A stretch of DNA of 9,216 bases, from assembly GCA_035649395.1 (NCBI GenBank), contig DASRJR010000024.1:1-9216 (forward strand), written 5' to 3'. The DNA comes from Gp6-AA40 sp035649395. Its GTDB lineage: Bacteria > Acidobacteriota > Vicinamibacteria > Vicinamibacterales > UBA2999. The first letter of the stretch is position 1, and each line of letters starts with the position of its first letter. Under the pieces are notes generated by a model, which worked only from the letters and a program-made list of their open reading frames with translations, was not told the origin of the DNA and did not search any database. Shown here piece after piece: positions 7,124 to 9,216 of the stretch. Both the position numbers and the translations under genes were made by a program.

Positions 7124-7420
7124 ATGCCTTCCGATCCCAAAGTAGATATCGGCGACGCGCTCGGCATGATTGAGACGCGCGGCCTCGTCGGCATGATCGA
7201 GGCCGCCGACGCGATGCTGAAGACGGCGAACGTCGTCCTCGTCAGCTGGCAGAAGGTCGACGCCGGCCTGGTCACCGCGCTCATTCGCGGCGATGTCGGC
7301 TCGGTGAAAGCCGCGACCGACGCCGGTGCGGCGGCGGCCCGGCGCGTCGGTGAGCTGATCGGCGTGCACGTGATCCCGCGCCCCGCCGACGACCTCGAAA
7401 AGATCTTCCCGATTCGGTAG
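7124..7420 (+). CDS. Bacterial microcompartment hexameric shell protein (BMC-H)
   Basis: A complete 98-residue single-domain BMC protein of the PduA/EutM/CcmK type, which self-assembles into hexameric tiles forming the facets of protein-bounded organelles. It shows, in order: DALGMIETRGLVGMIEAADAM (11-31), the strand VVLVSWQKVDAGLVTALIRGDV (37-58), KAATDAGAAAARRVGELIGVHVIPRP (62-87) and the C-terminal EKIFPI. Length is typical for a BMC-H with no extension or tandem domain. The pore loop, usually K-I-G-S-G or K-x-G-G-G, reads K44-V-D-A-G48, putting an acidic side chain at or near the central pore. It lies 15 nt behind the DinB gene, with no evident Shine-Dalgarno, so coupling or a leader is likely. 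No vertex protein (BMC-P), trimer (BMC-T) or recognised signature enzyme is present in this window, so it is either a satellite shell gene or the remnant or edge of a locus. Confidence 0.93.
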   Translation: MPSDPKVDIGDALGMIETRGLVGMIEAADAMLKTANVVLVSWQKVDAGLVTALIRGDVGSVKAATDAGAAAARRVGELIGVHVIPRPADDLEKIFPIR

Positions 7421-7426
7421 AACACG

Positions 7427-8239
7427 TCACGGCCAGAACAGCTTGTTGATCTCCGGGTGTGGACGCGCCCGGCCGAGCCCCGCGAAACTGCCGCGCGCGG
7501 CGATCTCCTCGGCGGCATCCAGAAACGCGCTCAACGCCACGCGCGCCAGCGCGCCGCCGACGCTGATGCGTCGGACGCCGGCCTCCTGCAGTTGCGCGGC
7601 CGTGGCAAACGGCGTACTCACGAGCACGTTCACCGGCTTCGGCGCAACGGCCTTCACGACCGCGTCGATGTCGGACATCGATCGGATCCCGGGCGCATAA
7701 AGACAATCCGCGCCGGCCTCGGCATATGCGACGAGACGCGCGATGGTCTGCGCGAGGTCAGGACGCCCGACGATGAACCCTTCGGAGCGGCCGGTCAGGA
7801 GCACGCCGGTCCCGCTGTCGTCGATGGCGCGGCGTGCCGCGCGGATGCGTTCCACCGCCAGCGAGAACTCGAACTGCGGATCGTCGGGCTTGCCCGTGGA
7901 GTCTTCGATCGACAGACCGGCGATTCCCGTCGCGACCGCACGCGTGACGTTGGCGGCGACGCGCTCTGGCTCGACGGCGAATCCCCCTTCGAAGTCGGCG
8001 TTCAGCGGAACGTCAACTGCGGCCGCCATCGCCGTCAGATGCGTCAGCGCCTGATCGATCGAAATGCCGTTGTCGTATCGCGCGACCGACCACGCGAAGC
8101 CCGCACTCGTGGTCGCGAGCGCCTTGAATCCCAACCCTGCGAGCACGCGCGCGCTCCCGAGGTCCCACGGGTTCGGCATGACGAAGCAGCCAGACTGATG
8201 AAGCTGATGAAAGGTGCGATGCCGCGACTCAGTATCCAT
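7427..8239 (-). CDS. Isocitrate lyase/phosphoenolpyruvate mutase superfamily enzyme
   Basis: A 270-residue TIM-barrel protein on the minus strand. Family motifs in order: MPNPWDLGSARVLAGLGF (21-38), ATTSAG (42-47), LNADFEGGFA (79-88, matching the Mg-binding D-x-D loop with the first Asp replaced by Asn), AGLSIEDSTG (107-116, metal-linked E112), GVLLTGRSEGF (145-155) and YAEAGADCLYAPG (172-184). This is the compact branch of the superfamily, whose members cleave or form C-C or C-P bonds next to a carboxylate. The K-K-C-G-H catalytic loop of true isocitrate lyase is absent, so glyoxylate-cycle activity is unlikely; oxaloacetate decarboxylase- or 2,3-dimethylmalate lyase-like activity is possible but unproven. 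The start is set at the ATG complementing 8237-8239 because family homology begins there. An upstream in-frame ATG would run through two palindromes. TACGAT lies 6 nt ahead of the start, so the mRNA may be leaderless. Its stop is 6 nt from that of the convergent BMC gene. Confidence 0.88.
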   Translation of the reverse strand: MDTESRHRTFHQLHQSGCFVMPNPWDLGSARVLAGLGFKALATTSAGFAWSVARYDNGISIDQALTHLTAMAAAVDVPLNADFEGGFAVEPERVAANVTRAVATGIAGLSIEDSTGKPDDPQFEFSLAVERIRAARRAIDDSGTGVLLTGRSEGFIVGRPDLAQTIARLVAYAEAGADCLYAPGIRSMSDIDAVVKAVAPKPVNVLVSTPFATAAQLQEAGVRRISVGGALARVALSAFLDAAEEIAARGSFAGLGRARPHPEINKLFWP

Positions 8240-8290
8240 GGCGCAATCGTATCGATCGCTGGCACCAGCTTGTCCTGCTGACGCGTTCAG

Positions 8291-8320
8291 ACCGGTCCGG
8301 CTAAAGCCGGACACTACGGT
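8291..8320. repeat. REP-like extragenic palindrome
   Basis: GTCCGGC (8295-8301), a TAAA loop and GCCGGAC (8306-8312) form a perfect 7-bp stem. The flanks ACCG (8291-8294) and CGGT (8317-8320) extend it past a small bulge (ACTA). The element sits between the divergent PEP-mutase-like gene and padR. From memory, a GTCCGGCTAAAGCCGGAC-type motif recurs in intergenic DNA of some Acidobacteriota, but this cannot be counted here. There is no T-tract next to it. Confidence 0.65.
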
Positions 8321-8321
8321 C

Positions 8322-8370
8322 GTATGAGCAGATATATGCTTATTGACATTGAGCATATATCTGCGCATAC
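8322..8370. promoter_or_regulatory. Large operator-like dyad upstream of padR
   Basis: Arms 8322-8340 and 8352-8370 are reverse complements at 18 of 19 positions. The 13 inner pairs are perfect (GCAGATATATGCT against AGCATATATCTGC), followed by one mismatch and five further pairs (GTATG/CATAC). The 11-nt spacer centres on 8346. The inner arms are AT-rich in an otherwise GC-rich region. It lies immediately upstream of a winged-helix regulator gene and covers the promoter, which fits autoregulation by the PadR dimer; the binding itself is inferred. Confidence 0.8.
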
Positions 8371-8371
8371 T
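8343..8371 (+). promoter_or_regulatory. Predicted sigma-70-type promoter of the padR operon
   Basis: A perfect TTGACA (8343-8348) is followed after exactly 17 bp by CATACT (8366-8371, 4 of 6 to TATAAT). Transcription would begin around 8378-8380, that is, at or one or two bases before the padR ATG at 8380, predicting a leaderless mRNA. The -35 hexamer is in the spacer of the dyad and the -10 is at its right edge. Confidence 0.65.
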
Positions 8372-8379
8372 CCCGGACC

Positions 8380-8745
8380 ATGCGACGGAAGCCAGGAGGA
8401 CTGGTCCCTCTCGAAATCGCTATCTGCACGTGTGCCGCGGACTTGCTGGTTCGCGGCACTCGCGAATTCCACGGCTATGAGATCGCCAAGCGGCTGAGCG
8501 ACGTCGCCGATCACAAGCTGCTCACTGCCTACGGCACGCTCTATCGCGCACTCGGTCGACTCGAGGGCATGGGATTCCTCGAGAGCCGATGGGAAGACCC
8601 CGAAGTGCCCGCGCGCGAGAATCGTCCCGGCCGCAGGCTCTACTCGCTCACACCTGCCGGCGAAACCGCGCTCGAACAGTCGCGTAGCGCCGCGGCGGAC
8701 TCGGCGCCCACGCGCACGCGGCGACGGCGGCCGCTCCCCGCATGA
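8380..8745 (+). CDS. PadR-family transcriptional regulator
   Basis: A 121-residue winged-helix DNA-binding protein. HGYEIAKRL (31-39) is the conserved start of the PadR HTH. The recognition-helix region is LLTAYGTLYRALGRLEGMGFLESRW (47-71), and the wing is RPGRRLYSLTPAG (82-94). It is of the short type, without the long C-terminal dimerisation domain, and ends in an Arg-rich tail (TRTRRRR). PadR proteins are usually repressors released by small hydrophobic or aromatic ligands; the short type often controls the neighbouring membrane-protein gene. Here the next gene starts inside its stop codon (ATGA, 8742-8745), so the two are probably co-translated. The operator-like dyad directly upstream suggests negative autoregulation. 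The ligand is unknown. There is no Shine-Dalgarno ahead of the ATG, in line with the predicted leaderless transcript. Confidence 0.92.
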   Translation: MRRKPGGLVPLEIAICTCAADLLVRGTREFHGYEIAKRLSDVADHKLLTAYGTLYRALGRLEGMGFLESRWEDPEVPARENRPGRRLYSLTPAGETALEQSRSAAADSAPTRTRRRRPLPA

Positions 8746-9161
8746 GCCCGCTCGACGCCTCCAGCGCGCTGGTCCGCGCCTGGACGCGACTCTACACGTG
8801 GCGATTGCCGACGGGTACGCGCGACGTTCGACGTGCCGAGATCGATTCCGATCTCTGGGAGTTCTCACGCGAGCACCACGGTCGGAGTGTGCTCCCGGCG
8901 CTCCACGTGATGGTCCGCCTCCTGCTCGGCATGGCCGACGATGTGAGCTGGCGCGCTTCTCACAGGTCGATGCGACCGGCTCGGCTCCAAGCCGTCATCA
9001 GTCTCGCAGTGATGTTGCTCTTCGCTGCCGGTGTGTGGGTGTATTCGGCGACGCAGACGACAGAGCTGCCCACGCCGGCACCGCTCGTCCGAATCGTCAA
9101 CGTCTTTCCACCGCCACCGCCTCCGCCACCTCCGCCACCACCGCCAGGAGCCCCGAGGTGA
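8742..9161 (+). CDS. Small single-pass membrane protein with a polyproline tail
   Basis: A 139-residue protein whose start overlaps the padR stop by 4 nt. The N-terminal cytoplasmic part (about 10-72: VRAWTRLYTWRLPTGTRDVRRAEIDSDLWE, then LLLGMADDVSWR) looks like a small uncharacterised conserved domain often found next to PadR genes; I know no function for it. A single transmembrane helix spans roughly 83-104 (QAVISLAVMLLFAAGVWVYSA). It is followed by an extracytoplasmic Thr/Pro linker, then 13 consecutive prolines (residues 123-135) and GAPR. The basic residues before the helix (R75, R78, R81) favour an N-in topology. The layout (TM anchor plus Pro-rich periplasmic tail) recalls the N-terminal part of TonB-like proteins, but no TonB C-terminal domain is present. 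The stop overlaps a strong Shine-Dalgarno for the next gene. Confidence 0.8.
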   Translation: MSPLDASSALVRAWTRLYTWRLPTGTRDVRRAEIDSDLWEFSREHHGRSVLPALHVMVRLLLGMADDVSWRASHRSMRPARLQAVISLAVMLLFAAGVWVYSATQTTELPTPAPLVRIVNVFPPPPPPPPPPPPPGAPR

Positions 9162-9162
9162 T
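9155..9162 (+). promoter_or_regulatory. Shine-Dalgarno site deciding the start of the last gene
   Basis: GAGGTGAT ends 4 nt before ATG 9167, the best ribosome binding site in the window. It contains the TGA stop of the polyproline protein (9159-9161). This favours ATG 9167 over the overlapping GTG at 9158 and suggests that termination of the upstream gene feeds initiation here. Confidence 0.7.
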
Positions 9163-9166
9163 CGTC

Positions 9167-9216
9167 ATGGTCACTCGTCGCCATTGCCTCACACTCGGGG
9201 CGCTGCTGATGCTCGT
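9167..9216 (+). CDS. Start of an exported protein (3' truncated by the window)
   Basis: Only about 16 codons are visible: MVTRRHCLTLGALLML. The basic start followed by a hydrophobic run is the beginning of a Sec signal peptide or an N-terminal anchor. The start is supported by the strong Shine-Dalgarno just upstream. It is the third gene of the padR unit. The family cannot be named. Confidence 0.6.
   Translation, partial: MVTRRHCLTLGALLML

Noticed and set aside
7113..7145. A 10-codon ORF overlapping the start of the BMC gene
   Set aside because: It has no ribosome binding site and no conserved feature visible; most likely chance. It would matter only if shown to regulate the shell gene.
8240..8368. 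N-terminal extension of the PEP mutase-like protein to an ATG at 8368
   Set aside because: The extra 43 residues are translated from the REP-like palindrome and the padR operator dyad and have no family homology. The ATG at 8239 starts at the normal family N-terminus.
8743..9184. Minus-strand polyglycine open frame opposite the polyproline tail
   Set aside because: The glycine run is simply the complement of the proline codons; the plus-strand frame is supported by operon overlap, a TM helix and the downstream Shine-Dalgarno.

Overview
This is a GC-rich bacterial chromosomal segment with short spacers, ten gene calls (two cut by the window edges) and no RNA gene, IS element, phage gene or CRISPR array that I can see. 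The gene set is two tandem secreted carboxypeptidase-regulatory-like proteins, a PYROXD2-like FAD enzyme, a short PadR regulator and a YfiT-type DinB protein. Together with the base composition and short GC-rich palindromes in the spacers, it suggests an Acidobacteriota genome, possibly Vicinamibacteria. That placement is inference; there is no marker gene.

Layout. 1-213: the 3' end of a BON-domain protein. 382-1956: a FAD-dependent phytoene-dehydrogenase-like oxidoreductase. 2060-5358: two adjacent paralogous exported proteins built of beta-sandwich repeats, probably one transcription unit. 5491-6450 (minus): a GNAT acetyltransferase, convergent with them across a long imperfect palindrome. 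6578-7420: a DinB/YfiT-like metal-dependent transferase or hydrolase followed 15 nt later by a complete bacterial microcompartment (BMC-H) shell protein. 7427-8239 (minus): an isocitrate lyase/PEP mutase superfamily enzyme, convergent with the shell gene with only 6 nt between. 8380-9216: a PadR regulator, an overlapping small membrane protein with a 13-proline tail, and the start of an exported protein. This last group looks like a translationally coupled operon behind a large operator-like dyad.

The points that stand out are: a lone BMC-H shell gene with an unusual pore loop and no recognisable BMC enzyme, vertex protein or other shell gene in view; a near-perfect 19-bp-arm dyad over a strong-looking promoter that would give a leaderless padR transcript; a polyproline run just before the start of the next gene; and imperfect inverted repeats, some made of 7-bp or 11-bp tandem units, in nearly every spacer. 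No intergenic stretch exceeds 300 bases. I did not find a convincing complete new defence or biosynthetic system. The BMC/DinB/PEP-mutase-like neighbourhood is the best candidate for something undescribed.
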